Part shown: in pieces, positions 1-12,170 of the stretch | Layout: every line of letters begins with the position of its first letter | Position numbering within the stretch: the first letter of the stretch is position 1 | Origin: Lithospermum erythrorhizon | Lineage: Eukaryota > Streptophyta > Magnoliopsida > Boraginales > Boraginaceae | Direction: 5' to 3' | Assembly: GCA_019722365.1 (NCBI GenBank) | Contig: JADFUC010001307.1 | Span: 467,001 to 531,000, forward strand | DNA: 64,000 nt | The notes under the pieces: model-generated | What the model was told of the DNA's origin: nothing | Databases searched by the model: none | What the model saw: the letters and a program-made list of their open reading frames with translations, nothing else | Made by a program: the position numbers and the translations under genes

Positions 1-1460
1 TTCATTACCAAATGAAATAGTGAAATGTTCTACCAGCGGCCAGGTTGTCGAATCAAACGATCAAATAGCTGCAATTCGATAACTAGAAATACTTGAGAAA
101 ATAAAGATCACCGCACTTAATGATAACACGGTTAGGTGCGGCTTCCATGCCATGCAGGCGTTTTTGCCGGGGAGAATTCAGCAAGCAATGAAGTAATTCT
201 GAGTAGAGACTTACAGAATCTTCGACATTCTATCCAACGTTCATTTGATTGATTCGTAACCGCTTCCTACATAGTGCCCTAACTAACGTTCAATCTTTCT
301 AGACTAAGATACCAACATAACATAATTCTCCCATTAACCGACACTCTCCCAGGTGTTCGTACGATATGTTTAGCGATGATTGCTCTCAAATAGGCTGATA
401 TAACTTGATAGTTCTTTAGCTGTTCGTACATTAGTTAGAAGATTAGAGAGACTATACTGCTTAGCGAGAAATTTCCCAGCCTACTGCCCAAACACTCGTG
501 TTTGCTCTCGAAATTCTCTGATGATGAACAAAATGATAAAAAATGTGGGTACTTCAATTCTTTGGCCTTGAGATCTTTATATAGCGTAGGCAATCACCGA
601 AAACCCCGTGCTTGAACAAACAAGGACCGAATAAAAATTGAAGTCTACTTGAACTTCAAACACTTACCGTGTCCCATTTCTTATCCATTAAGTAAATAGA
701 TTTATAAATAATAACAAAACTCGGGATAGATTGGTCGATAAGAGCACGATCCTTTGTAGTGAAACACGTTTGAAAGCCTCTCGTTGTTTTAACATGAGCG
801 AGAACAAAGTATAGAAATTACTTTCTTTGGAAACATGGTCATCCAGCGGTTATAACGATGTCTTTCCATAGAAAAAACTTCATCCGACATCTCGCGGTAA
901 TACACTTTTCGTAATTATAACAATGAAATAAGTATAACAAAGTTATACAATTTTTTGTACGCACATAGTATTATAAAATCACGTATAACAAAGCTACCAT
1001 ATTACACGTCCCTTCTTACTAGTTGTTAAAAACTTTCAAGCACCCAAACTTAGATATCCTACATTTCTTAATACTATGGTGACACGCAATCCTAATATGA
1101 GTAGGTGTGAAGCATTCAATTTTAATTTTGACTTGATAGAGAATAGTATGGTGATACACAATTTCAAAGAAATTGAGGAGCAAAGTTAGAATTGCTATGA
1201 GCTAAAAAAATTGATGCAATGCCATAAAAATATAGAGAACAAGTACGATGTGAAAACGAAGTGTCAATCATACACAGTCAAAGAAGGACTAGCCTAAATA
1301 GATTTAAAGGAAGAGTATGACGAAAAGACGAAAAATCAACCAATATACACAAGTCAAGAAAGTAGCAAGAATGCATTTTCGAGAGAAATCTGTTGGACTT
1401 TTATATGGTCATTTCTTTATCATAGCCTCCATGCTCTATTACTCTGCTTGATCATTCAAA
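1..1460. other. Intergenic DNA, no gene recognised
   Basis: No open frame of useful length and no recognisable protein remnant is visible on either strand. The first 600 bases are less AT-rich than the rest and could be an old degraded repeat, but I cannot name it. The last 200 bases presumably hold the promoter and 5' UTR of the FAD monooxygenase gene. Confidence 0.5.
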
Positions 1461-1473
1461 CTTGTTTCTCGTC

Positions 1474-4043
1474 ATGGCTTATGCTGTTACTTCTCTATTC
1501 CAATATCAACGTTGGAGGCAATTTCAAACTCGAAATAATAGTCATTTAATCAAGTCTCTCTTCACTAAAACTGCCCCCAACAAGGAGTTAGATGAGGGGG
1601 AGAAAGATGTCGTCATCGTCGGAGCCGGAGTAGCTGGTCTTGCCACTGCCGTTGCACTTAGAAGGTTAACCTCCCTTGCATTTGATCTTAAACAATAATA
1701 CTTGATGAGATGATATTGCACACAAGATGGAATTATGTTTTGAAATATATTTTTGAAAAAAAACTAGTTTGTACATTTATTCTTGTACAATATACATGTG
1801 TTTTAGTTATCGTCGTTTTTGTGTATCAAAATATAAAGTATTGGAAAATATATGTGTATTTATATTTTATGGATTACAAAACAAGATAATAATCAAGAAA
1901 ATGATTTACTAACCGTGATTAAACTTTAGGATTATGAACAAGATACTTTGATATGTATTTGGTACTTGTCCTTTATTAATTTCATCATTTATTATTTTAG
2001 ATATGGAATTCAATCCAAGGTGTTGGAACAAGCTGAAACACTGAGAACTGAAGGAGTGTCGATATCAGTTGCCACAAACGGGTGGAGAGCCTTGGATGCT
2101 CTGGGAGTTGGCGACGAACTCAGGAACCAATATCCTGAATTTCAAGGGTAATTTAACATCAAACTTCAATTATACCAATAAAATGTTACTCGATCACCCA
2201 AGTTTGTCTCGGTTCATCATTGATCCCTCGTGTTTCATAATGTGACAGTCGATCATTCATGTTTCATAATGTGTCATTTGGTCATTCATGTTTCGAAGTT
2301 GTCTGTTTCTTCTCCCCTAGTTAAGTTTTGCGTCAAAGCTGAGGACTAATTATGGTAACAATAACTACTTTGTTCTTGAATTAATATTCGGCTTTAAGTT
2401 GAACAGGCTAGTGCTAAAGACAGAGGATGGAAGGGATCTGAAGTCAATTAGATTCAAAGATGAAGATTCACGGTTACAATTCTGCACTCCAACTAATATC
2501 ATTTCAAGCATCGTCTTCTGTTATATTACTTATATTTTATTCAATCGTATTGAGTTGCAGGCAAGAAGGACGAGGCGTGGAGAGAAGTAGTTTGGTTGTA
2601 GCACTTTCTAAGCAACTGCCACCTGATGCAATTTCTTTCTCCTCCAAGCTTGCAAATATTGAAAGCCAATCAGGTGGAATATTGTTGAAATTACAAAATG
2701 GAACTCAATTATCAGCTAAGGTATGGAATTTACTACTACTAGAATATGATTGTTTTGAGTGAATATATTCAGAAATATATACGGAGTATATTTTAGTACA
2801 TATACATCCTTAAGTACCTTTTCTTCTAGTCAGCTTATGTCCCTTCAAGAAATTTTTAGAGCTTACTGATGCCATAAATCTGTGATTTCCTATGAAATGA
2901 CACCATAATTGTGTAATAATCCCTGTCTTAAGTAAGTGTTGTTTAGGATTTTACACAATCTAACACAACATAAATTCTTCCAACATATGCCACATAATAT
3001 GATATATTATTACACATTTTTAGTGTGATTTTGTGATTTAAGCACTGTAGTTGGATAATTCCGCCTTAAGCAGCTGAGCCGTGACCGGTGTATTTGCCTA
3101 CGGTCTACCTTTCCTATAAATAATCTTTTAGCTTAACCTCTTCTGACAACAGATAGTGATCGCATGTGACGGGATCCATTCTCCCGTGGCAAGATGGATG
3201 GGATTTTCAGAACCCAAATATGCAGGATACTATGCTATTCAAGGCCATGGAGTTTATCCTAAAGGACAACCATTTGAGCCTGTGGTATACTACATCTGCG
3301 GACGAGGAGTACGCCTAACATTTTTCCCAGTTTCTCCAACTAAAGTTTATTGGGGTGTCTGCTTCAACAACCCATCACCAGGTCTACTTAATGATTGTCT
3401 ATGCAACCATACATTGATCTTTGTGTTCTTGTATTAACTGAATAGATTGAGCCTTTTCTTCGATTTTCTACTAAATACTCCCTTCGTTCCAATTTAAATT
3501 AGGAGTTTTTTCAACATATTGACAATCTACTTTTGGAGAAATAATTCATCATGTTAATTTATGGTCAAAATAGAGTTTAAGTGATAGTCAATCCGGTTTG
3601 CATAAATTGCCATTGAGGTGATGCTATACAATGTTGCAGATGGGAAGATTACTGATCCATCTATTCTAAGGGAGGACGCTTTAAAATCCCTTCAAAATTG
3701 TCCACGTGAGCTTCAAGCCATTATCGACAATACTCCAGATGATTCGATAGTAGGATCCCCGATAGCAGATCGATGGTTGTGGCCGCTAGTAAGTCCATCT
3801 CCCTCTAAAGGAAATGTTGTGCTAGTTGGCGATGCTTGGCATCCCATGACACCCAATCTTGGCCAGGGCGCCTCCCTCGCCCTGGAAGATTCGATTGTCT
3901 TAGCGAAAAAGCTTGCAGAGGCACTGAAGAGTGAGACCTCATCTATTGAAGATGCTTTCAAGGCTTATGAACTGTGTGCTACATTAGGGACAATCTTGTT
4001 ATACCAAAGCTACTTAGTCTTCAACCACTTTATAAACGTTTGA
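1474..4043 (+). CDS. FAD-dependent monooxygenase (MO1/zeaxanthin epoxidase-like), atypical C-terminus
   Basis: Exons by GT-AG and phase are 1474-1664, 2001-2147, 2407-2472, 2561-2720, 3153-3381 and 3640-4043, about 398 residues. The family uses FAD and NAD(P)H to hydroxylate small aromatic or other substrates; the substrate here is unknown. Exon 1 carries the Rossmann FAD motif (VVIVGAGVAGLATAVAL), exon 5 the DG motif (VIACDGIHSPVARWMG) and exon 6 the GD motif (VVLVGDAWHPMTPNLGQGAS), which contacts FAD ribose. The start is the ATG at 1474; the open frame extends upstream only through a TTG. About 50 residues precede the FAD motif, possibly a targeting or anchor segment. Homology ends at AYE near 3971. 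The remaining 24 residues are hydrophobic and unlike the charged ERR-type C-terminal helix normal in this family, so the gene may be truncated at its 3' end or have an unseen last exon. Confidence 0.8.
3477..3600. repeat. Partial Stowaway-like MITE end in an intron
   Basis: The intron between exons 5 and 6 of the monooxygenase gene contains a CTCCCTTCGTTCC terminus followed by AT-rich sequence typical of Stowaway MITEs. A matching inverted end is not clear, so this is probably a fragment. Confidence 0.35.
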
Positions 4044-4916
4044 GTGTTGAATTTGAGTCATCAAAGTAACAATATACTAGCACTTGAACATGTCTAAAGT
4101 CACTTAGTTTTACCACTTTTTTTATTTGTGATTTTTATTTCATTCTATAAGCTATATATATCTAGAGTTTCATTTTATGTTAAGTGTTAAATTCTGTTTA
4201 TATAATTCAAGTGTTTCATTTTATATATGTAAACACTTAAATTCTTTACATAATTCAAGTGTTCCTCTCTGTCTCCTCCTCCTACCTTGTTTCTTCCATT
4301 TCATTGAATGCAGTGATCAGTTTATTTGGGTTATTTGAGCTTGATCACCTATTGTTGTAAATTTTCATTTCTGTAATCTATATTTTATATTCAAATAGCT
4401 AGCAGTCTAGGTCGACAACCAAAAAGAACATAGAGTATATTATTATGATTAATTTATTGAAAATGACATACAAAATATTATTCGTATTTAGAAGTTGAAA
4501 TCTTATATCAAAATAGTTAATTGTTTAAATCAAAATTGATTATTTAGTACATTAGCTAACTTCTTGTACTGGTTTTAAAAAATCTCTAACATCAATATTT
4601 TATCTCCTAATATTCTTATTTTCATTAATTATTATTTTTATAAATTAATAATTTTATCTCTCTTAAAAAATAATAAAATCAATGAAAAAATTTAATAAAA
4701 TAATTTTAGGCTAAACGAGGAAATCAGTGTTGTGGAGAAGAAGTGCATCACACGTGTTCCTCATAAAGCTCCACTAGCCACGTCATTTTTTATGCCTTTA
4801 TAATTCCGACATCATATGCACTTTCTTACAAATTTGTCAACACCATATTCTCGCCGGAAACCACCGTTTTCGCCGCCGTCTACTTTTCTCCGGTACTAAT
4901 CAATTCAACAACCAAT
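4044..4916. promoter_or_regulatory. Intergenic region and RABD2 promoter
   Basis: The first 650 bases are AT-rich with no coding sequence. No exon resembling the missing C-terminus of the upstream monooxygenase was found. Between about 4740 and 4800 there are two ACGT-core elements, CACACGTGTTC and GCCACGTCA, placed as expected for G-box/ABRE-like sites upstream of the Rab start at 4917. Function is inferred. Confidence 0.45.
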
Positions 4917-7849
4917 ATGAATCCTGAATAGTAAGTTATCTCTCATCGAATTATCTATATTCATTATAAAAATTATAACTTTAATTATAATAAAAATTAT
5001 ATGATCCAATTTTAAATATGTTTGTTTTAATTTTATGGAAATTATGTTGGTTTCAAATTTGGATTTAGCTTAATTGGGTTATTTTAGATATTTTGTTTGG
5101 ATGAAATTGATGATCAGGAGATAGAATATTCAGATTTGTTATTATAATAGCTTTTAATGATGGATTTTAGATGGATCCGTGTGATATACTAAATCAACTC
5201 TATTTTAGTTAACGTTTTTAATTTTCGAGAGTAAATATTGATCATGAGTTATGTTTTTTTATTGTTATTCTAGTAAATATAAAATTGATATAATTCAATT
5301 TGTTTAAAAATATTGTCATAGTGTTTTTTCGTAATATAATTGATCGTAGATTATATTTTATTCGTTGTTCTAGTAAAGATGAAATTGATATGATTAGATT
5401 TGTTTTAAAAAATAGTATCATAGTATTGTTTTTGTAATATAATTAAAAAGGATCAGATAAAAAACGAAAACATCAATTAAAATGATTCATAATCCCAATA
5501 AAATCTCCATTGTTGGAATTTTAGGAAAACCATCTGTAGTTCTTTGTTTTTTTTTTGGCATACCATATAAGATTAGAATATTTATCTTTTTTCATTGGTA
5601 GATGAAAATAATTGGGTGATTGAGGAACTATAATTGATGATAACTGGTTTAATATCAGGAGAATTTTCGGATTTTGTTACAATAAGTGTAAATGTCAGCA
5701 TTGCTCTCTGTGGTCTAAAGCACCAAAGCTTAATGCACACTTTATCATGCTATGTTAAGAAAAGCACGAAGATGCTCATAGCCCGAAATATCGGGATCTG
5801 TTAGTCTTTTTCTTGTTTTCATATTACCTTTTGTTGATTTTATTTATGATATTTTTTGTTGAGGCGTATGACAATTGTTTGATCCAAAAGAAATACGAGA
5901 GAGATTTGATAGAAACCTTATTTTGAGTTCAATGATGACAATTATGGTTTTGTTTCGTGCCTCTTTATTGATGTAGTGACTTGGAAATGCATTAACAGAT
6001 TTTTAACGAGGGTAGTGAAACCGAAGTTAAGACAATTCAATTTCTCCAGTTTATCTTTTATCAAATATTATTTATATAGAGTTTTTGGTATGTTAATATT
6101 TCAAGTTACTTGGTGCTAATATATTATTGAGTTCAATACATGAGAAGTAAATGAAAACAGGGTAATTATGTGCTCACATGATTGATGCCTTCAGTTATTA
6201 CTTAACTGTAGCCATATCTTGTCAACTATTACACTATGAGCTCAGAATAAACATGTTCAAAATACTATGCATCATGCAATCAAGCTGTACCACTATAGCC
6301 CCAATCCATTTTGTTGACAAAAAATATAACCCTCTGTGGTCCTACTTGCAGCGATTATCTTTTTAAGCTTTTGCTTATTGGAGATTCCGGAGTCGGGAAA
6401 TCATGTTTACTTCTGAGGTTTGCTGTAAGTTTATGCATACTTCCCTCATCTAGTTTACATTTTAAACTGTGATATAGTGAGTTAGTCGGCGGGCATAAAT
6501 ATGAATTTTTGTTTACATCATACAATATTCTGATTACGTTTTTGTGTATTTCAGGATGATTCATACCTGGAAAGCTACATAAGTACCATCGGAGTCGATT
6601 TTGTAAGTGACTGAATTACCTGCTGCATGTACTTAAATACTACCGTAGCTTACCAATTACTTCTCATGTGTCATTTCTGTAGAAAATCCGAACAGTGGAA
6701 CAGGATGGAAAAACCATTAAACTCCAAATTGTAAGTGATTGGAATACTCTTCTATTTCTGTCTCACAATCTAGTACATCTGTTTGAAACTTAAAGGAAAT
6801 GTCATTGCCTTGAGTTGAGCTTGCATTTCCTCCAATATATGACTATGCCTGTGTTTTGATGACATCCGCTGATGGAAATGCAGTGGGATACCGCTGGGCA
6901 AGAACGTTTTAGGACAATTACTAGCAGCTACTATCGTGGGGCGCATGGGATCATTGTAAGCAATTCGTTTCCTTGCTTCAAAATCTTAGGTTCATTTTTC
7001 ACAATTTGATCTCATTGGGGTGGAACCGCCATAGGTGGTCTATGATGTTACCGATCAAGAGAGCTTCAACAATGTCAAACAATGGTTGAGTGAGATCGAC
7101 CGATATGCTAGTGAGAATGTCAACAAACTTCTTGTTGGAAACAAGTCTGATCTTACTGCCCAAAAGGTTGTACCATATGAAACCGCTAAGGTAAATATCT
7201 AAACATTGTTCGGATTCTTCTAACAACTACAGATGCTTATCATAGTTAAATCCAGATTTGTGCAAATACTGTAGCTTGAACATTATAAGTAGAGACTCAG
7301 AAACATTGTGTTTTATATGCAGGCATTTGCAGATGAAATTGGGATTCCTTTTTTGGAAACGAGTGCCAAGAGCTCCACTAATGTGGAACAGGCTTTTATG
7401 GCTATGACTGGTGCCATTAAGGATAGGTATTGCCTAGTACATTTTTTCAGGGCAGCTCCATTTCTTGCTAAATAAATCTGAACATAATCAATATATACTG
7501 TTTGGTTCTTGATTTGAACTTCACTCTTCGAGATTTGGAAACAAACCCTACAGTCCACATTTATAAGGTTTCTTGAGGGGTCAACCCGCCTTACCCCCCC
7601 ACTCCTCCTTACCCCTCTTAGGCCGCATGTTGATTTGCACTTCTCTTGGGGCATGTTGATGATGATCAATTACTGCTTGGTTCTTGATTTCTTCTGTGTG
7701 CACTTTCATATAATACTGAATCTATATTTTTGTATATGCCATTTCTGCACAGGATGGCTAGTCAACCAGCGATGAATAATGCCCGCCCGCCAACTGTAAA
7801 TATCAAAGGACAACCTGTGAATCAAAACTCTGGATGCTGCTCCAATTAA
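4917..7849 (+). CDS. RABD2: Rab GTPase of the RABD2 (Rab1/Ypt1) class
   Basis: Eight exons: 4917-4930, 6352-6424, 6555-6602, 6683-6730, 6884-6955, 7035-7190, 7323-7426 and 7753-7849. They sum to 612 nt, giving 203 residues, the normal length. This small GTPase drives ER-to-Golgi vesicle transport. The protein begins [18 protein letters not shown]. It shows the P-loop GDSGVGKS, the switch I region [25 protein letters not shown] of switch II, the guanine motifs GNKSDL and ETSAKS, and ends GCCSN, with the two cysteines that receive geranylgeranyl groups. Exon 1 codes for only four and two-thirds residues and is followed by a 1.4 kb intron, a common arrangement in plant Rab genes. All nucleotide-binding motifs are intact, so it is probably functional. 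The paralogue (D2a, b or c) cannot be decided from sequence reading alone. Confidence 0.95.
5236..5445. repeat. Imperfect tandem duplication in RABD2 intron 1
   Basis: Two diverged AT-rich copies with a period of about 103 bp. The first starts at GATCATGAGTTATG near 5239 and the second at GATCGTAGATTATA near 5342. Both continue through a shared ATTCTAGTAAA / TTCTAGTAAA block and end at GTAATATAATT. Confidence 0.6.
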
Positions 7850-9254
7850 GAAAGATTGCACAGGTCACTATAGACTCCATAATTAGATGTGTTCTCCACC
7901 ACTTTTTCTCTTTTTGGGCTAAGCACTACTCTGTTACAATGTATGTATGACAATGTTGTTCTCCAAATTTGCCACAATCACATATTCAAATGATTTCAGA
8001 GTTTCCACACTTGTGCAGGACTGAAAATGTGGGCAAACATTCAATCCCCATTTTACCAACTTGGCTATTGTTAGCAAAACAACTTCTGGAATATTTAAAT
8101 TGCACCAGACCAGTTTATTCTATTTGACCACCTCCCCTTCGTTCCTTAGAAACGAACCATGCTTAGGTTGGTTAAGTTGATCACATTTAAGTAATCAGAT
8201 AGTCATTGTCTTCACTGTAGGAAGCTCGCTGAACGGTTATCGATCTATGGAGATCTCCTGATAGGCCACAAGCTCAACCATAAAGCATCATACGTTGTGG
8301 GCTTACGGTAGATAGTCAATATCCTTTAGCCTCCTCAGGGAACTGAGCATCAAATAGCCAAAAGGACATCATAAATGATACGGAGTATCATATTATCTGT
8401 TCAATGTATTGGTGTAACAAGATTCGGAATTATCCGGCATAAGTAAATGATCCTACTCACCAAAATAAAGAATTTGTTTACTGAACATCAAGTTCGACTT
8501 TTAAACCCCCTACCAATGAAGAGCTCCGACATAAGTTAAAGCACTAGTTTTAGTAGAAACTTGCATGTGTTCTTATATGATACGGATTATATAGTTTTCA
8601 GCAATACCTTCTAAGCATCTGAACTGCAAAGAGTATGATTCCAGAGTATAATGTCACCTTGAGAGCCATGCAATTTCTAACCATTAAAACAATAATTCCA
8701 GCCACAAGGTTGTTCTCCCATTGAAAGCAATTTACAGTGAGTTCTGCCTGGAACTGCTGGACTGCTACTTGGAATCTCTGAAGACTTAGATACTGATGAA
8801 TCCGAGAAGCTAGTAATCATATCAATCCCAAGTTCAATACTCCTGGCATCTGTACATCACGAATTTCAGTGAAAATTGAAAACCCCTTACCATGGAAAGC
8901 CATATTGAACTCTTATATAATGCTTCGGAATGGGTCAACAGGGCACTACATATATGGAGAGAACCATGGTTGTCAGTTGTCACATATTCATCTTTTCATT
9001 GCAGTTATTGGCGTAAGAATCTTCTATTACAGGAGAGCAATTCCATCTCATTAGCAGAAATTGTATGTGGTTTGCTGTAAATTTCTGCAAGGCAAGTGAA
9101 ACCGCAAGGAAGTAATACAACTGATCCAGATAACCATAAGTCAAAGCTCATTTTCCTTCTGGATCCACCTGGCATAGCATTAACAATAACCTATATCAGA
9201 CATAACTGATGAGATGCCTGGTGTGGTACTTTCTCTAGAGTCTAGACCAAGCAA
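7850..9254. other. Intergenic: 3' ends of the convergent RABD2 and PPR genes
   Basis: The first few hundred bases should be the RABD2 3' UTR, and the last part the 3' flank of the minus-strand PPR gene. Short open frames near 8870-9080 show no family resemblance. No repeat with defined ends was seen. Confidence 0.5.
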
Positions 9255-11195
9255 TTACCAGTAATCACCACAAGAGCATTTTCCATCTTTAAAATGATGA
9301 AATCTCGAACTATCTCTTAGAATGATCTCTCGTCCTTCTATCTCTGAAATGAACTTTGTTGCTTGGTGGCAGTCACCACAGACTCTTAAATTTTTGAATA
9401 CTCTGATTGGAATTTCTGTAGGCAACCTCAACAGCCCAAATGCTATAGCCAGTTTCTCACTGTGCCTTAATAAGAGCTGTTCTTTCTGATCCTCTTCCAC
9501 ATCATGTAAAGCGAAATCAAGATCAGGCACATAACCTGCTAACTTCATTTTTCTCTCCAGCTCATATAATTTGTTATGTATGTACTTCAATTCAGGGTGA
9601 ATCCTGTCTCCAGACCGGAACTCATGAACTACATTCTTTATCTCTATCCAACTATAGCCTGGATTTTTAACTACCCTAGTTTGCTTCATTGATTTTCTAA
9701 TCATTGAAACATTTGCCCATTCATTCTTCAATGCATAAATATTAGCAAGTTGAACATATCCAGCTGCATTTAAAGGATTACAGTTGAGCAAATTCGTAGC
9801 AGCATACTCGGCCATCTCTACATTTTTATGGATCCTGCAAGCACCAAGAAGGGTACCAAAAACAGCAGCATGAGGTCTAAAAGGCATTTTAGCTATCAAC
9901 TCCTTGGCTTCTGCTAGCTTACCAGCTCTGCCAAGGAGATCAACCATGCAAGAATAGTGATCTGATGTTTGTTTCACACCATACGAAGCCTCCATGTTCT
10001 CAAAGTACTGAGTTCCAAGGTCAACAAATCCAGCATGGCTACATCCAATTAATACTCCGACAAAAGTTATCCGATCTGGCGTTAGGCCTTGATTTGTCAT
10101 CTCATCAAATAATCGAATAGATTCTTTGCCTTGCCCATGTTGAGCATACCCTGAAATCATGGCATTCCAAGTGACAATATCTTTAAATGGCATCTCTAGA
10201 AATAGTTTTGATGCATCCTCCAAATTGCCACACTTGCAATACATGCTTATCAACGCAGTGCCCACTGTCGTATCAACACTTAAAGGACTTCTAGACACCA
10301 ATTGATGAACCTGCTTCCCAAATTTTAACTCCGATAGATTACTGCAACCTAACAACACACTACTCAAGCTTGATTGATTCACCTCAACACGTAAATCAAT
10401 CATCTTTCTGAAGAGCAACAATCCATCTTCAGCTCTACCATTTTCAACGTACCCAGCAATCATTGCATTCCACGTCGCAAGATTCTTCTCTGGCATCTCC
10501 TTAAACATATTTTCCGCCAACCCCACTTTCCTGGACTTCATATACCCCGTTATAATGGAGGTCCATGTCACAACACACTTAGTAGGAACATCCTTAAACA
10601 ACTCCAAAGCCGCCTCTAAATCCCCTTCCTCAACATACCCCGATATCATAGCATTCCAACTCCGCCCATTCTTCTCCGGCATTGCCAAGAACATCTCCTC
10701 AGCTTCACTCATCATCCCATTCCTACATAACCCCGAAATCATGGTATTCCATGAAGTAACATCTTTAACAGGCATCTCATCAAAAAACCTCTTCCCAGCC
10801 ACAACATCACCACTATTCAAATAACAAGCCAACATAGTATTGTAAGAAAAACAATCCCTTTCAGGCATTTTATCAAACAGATGACGGGCCTCCTTAATTT
10901 TCCCCTGTTTTTTACTATATCCATTCAAAATCGAATTATACGTAATCGTAGTCTTGAATTTCATGCCATTAAAAACAGCAAGAGCAGAATCCAAATAACC
11001 AGCTCTAATGAAGTTGGTAATTTTCTTGTTGGATGATACAATGTAGCTAAAATCTTGTTGATTAAGTGATGTTGTTGGAGTTAAATGGGCATTTGGGTTT
11101 GTGAAGGTGAGATTAGATGATGAATATCTTTGGTGTTTGAAATGTGACAAAGATTTGAGACAAAAGATGGTTTTAAGACGAAGTTGATGATACAT
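9255..11195 (-). CDS. Pentatricopeptide repeat protein, PLS class with E and DYW domains (At4g16835-like)
   Basis: Single uninterrupted frame of 646 residues, the usual intronless structure. PLS-DYW proteins bind specific organelle transcripts, and the DYW domain is the cytidine deaminase for C-to-U RNA editing. The N-terminus is basic and Ser-rich ([16 protein letters not shown]), consistent with mitochondrial import. From about residue 50 to 480 there are tandem PPR motifs with recurring phrases such as [17 protein letters not shown] and [12 protein letters not shown]. The E region includes [15 protein letters not shown]. The DYW domain covers roughly the last 95 residues, with the HSEKLA catalytic motif, CGDCH zinc ligands and the end CSCGDYW, all intact. 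From remembered Arabidopsis sequences the closest match is At4g16835, an annotated mitochondrial protein; that is knowledge, not a search result. The edited target is unknown. Confidence 0.95.
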   Translation of the reverse strand: MYHQLRLKTIFCLKSLSHFKHQRYSSSNLTFTNPNAHLTPTTSLNQQDFSYIVSSNKKITNFIRAGYLDSALAVFNGMKFKTTITYNSILNGYSKKQGKIKEARHLFDKMPERDCFSYNTMLACYLNSGDVVAGKRFFDEMPVKDVTSWNTMISGLCRNGMMSEAEEMFLAMPEKNGRSWNAMISGYVEEGDLEAALELFKDVPTKCVVTWTSIITGYMKSRKVGLAENMFKEMPEKNLATWNAMIAGYVENGRAEDGLLLFRKMIDLRVEVNQSSLSSVLLGCSNLSELKFGKQVHQLVSRSPLSVDTTVGTALISMYCKCGNLEDASKLFLEMPFKDIVTWNAMISGYAQHGQGKESIRLFDEMTNQGLTPDRITFVGVLIGCSHAGFVDLGTQYFENMEASYGVKQTSDHYSCMVDLLGRAGKLAEAKELIAKMPFRPHAAVFGTLLGACRIHKNVEMAEYAATNLLNCNPLNAAGYVQLANIYALKNEWANVSMIRKSMKQTRVVKNPGYSWIEIKNVVHEFRSGDRIHPELKYIHNKLYELERKMKLAGYVPDLDFALHDVEEDQKEQLLLRHSEKLAIAFGLLRLPTEIPIRVFKNLRVCGDCHQATKFISEIEGREIILRDSSRFHHFKDGKCSCGDYW

Positions 11196-12170
11196 TTGTT
11201 TGAATATCTTTGCTCAATTCACTCCTTGGAATTTTTTCTGGAGAACATTGCCTCCCCACATACATTCTTTCCAAATTTAGAATGTTGCATGTACTATATT
11301 ATAAACTATTATTATATGCAATGAATTATATTAAAAAAAATGTTTGGTAAATTGAAATGTAAATGTAAAATTAGAGAACTTACATTTGTGTATAGAAAGA
11401 TGATTAGTTATAAAAGTAATCAAGTTGATTATTCAAATTCTTTAATTTAGAATCAACTAAGTCTCCGAACAACTTTTTTACTTTGATTTCTACATTACAT
11501 CTAGCTCATTTACAAGTTCCCTTCGATTCATCCAACTTTATAATATTATACATCAAACATTGATAAGTTATAACATAATTAATTATCAATGACGGTCAAA
11601 CATGAGACATAATTTTATAAAGCAAGAAGGCACCGAAGAAAACACAAAGGGAAGGTAGATAATCTTCTCCATTAATACTCTTCTTTTCCCCGTTGATCTT
11701 AGTTAGATATATAATTGTATTTAACTTTTCGTAAAGAAAGATGAGTAGATATATTACTACTATTTGAGAAAAATGCCGAGTGTTGATTAACGCTCATGAC
11801 TCATGAGACATTGAATCAAGAAAGGTTCAGAAGACCCTTCAGTTGACTAATCATCTTCCACAAAAATTCACCTCCAAATGAAGAAAAGCAAAAAGGGAGA
11901 CTGAATCCAGATTCGAACACATACAGAATGAACAAAACTGTTTTCAGTGAACTGATCCCAGTATTCAAGATATAACAAAACCCCACAAGTCCTAAAATAT
12001 CATCAGGAAATGGTATCCATGCAAGTCAAGGTCAAGAAAAATGAAGGGTTCTACATCCCTTCAAGACATCTAAATTTACACTCGTAATACGGACTGTAAA
12101 CTTCATAACCATGTGATGATCTCATGCTGATCAAAAGATGGTAAGGAACCTTGGGAGGTAAGAGATACGC
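11196..12170. other. Intergenic region between PPR and RGG genes
   Basis: It contains the 5' flank of the PPR gene and, near its high end, the 3' UTR of the minus-strand RGG gene. Mostly AT-rich. No coding sequence or bounded repeat was recognised. Confidence 0.5.

Noticed and set aside
8869..9080. Two overlapping short plus-strand frames
   Set aside because: No family resemblance; located between the 3' ends of two convergent genes.
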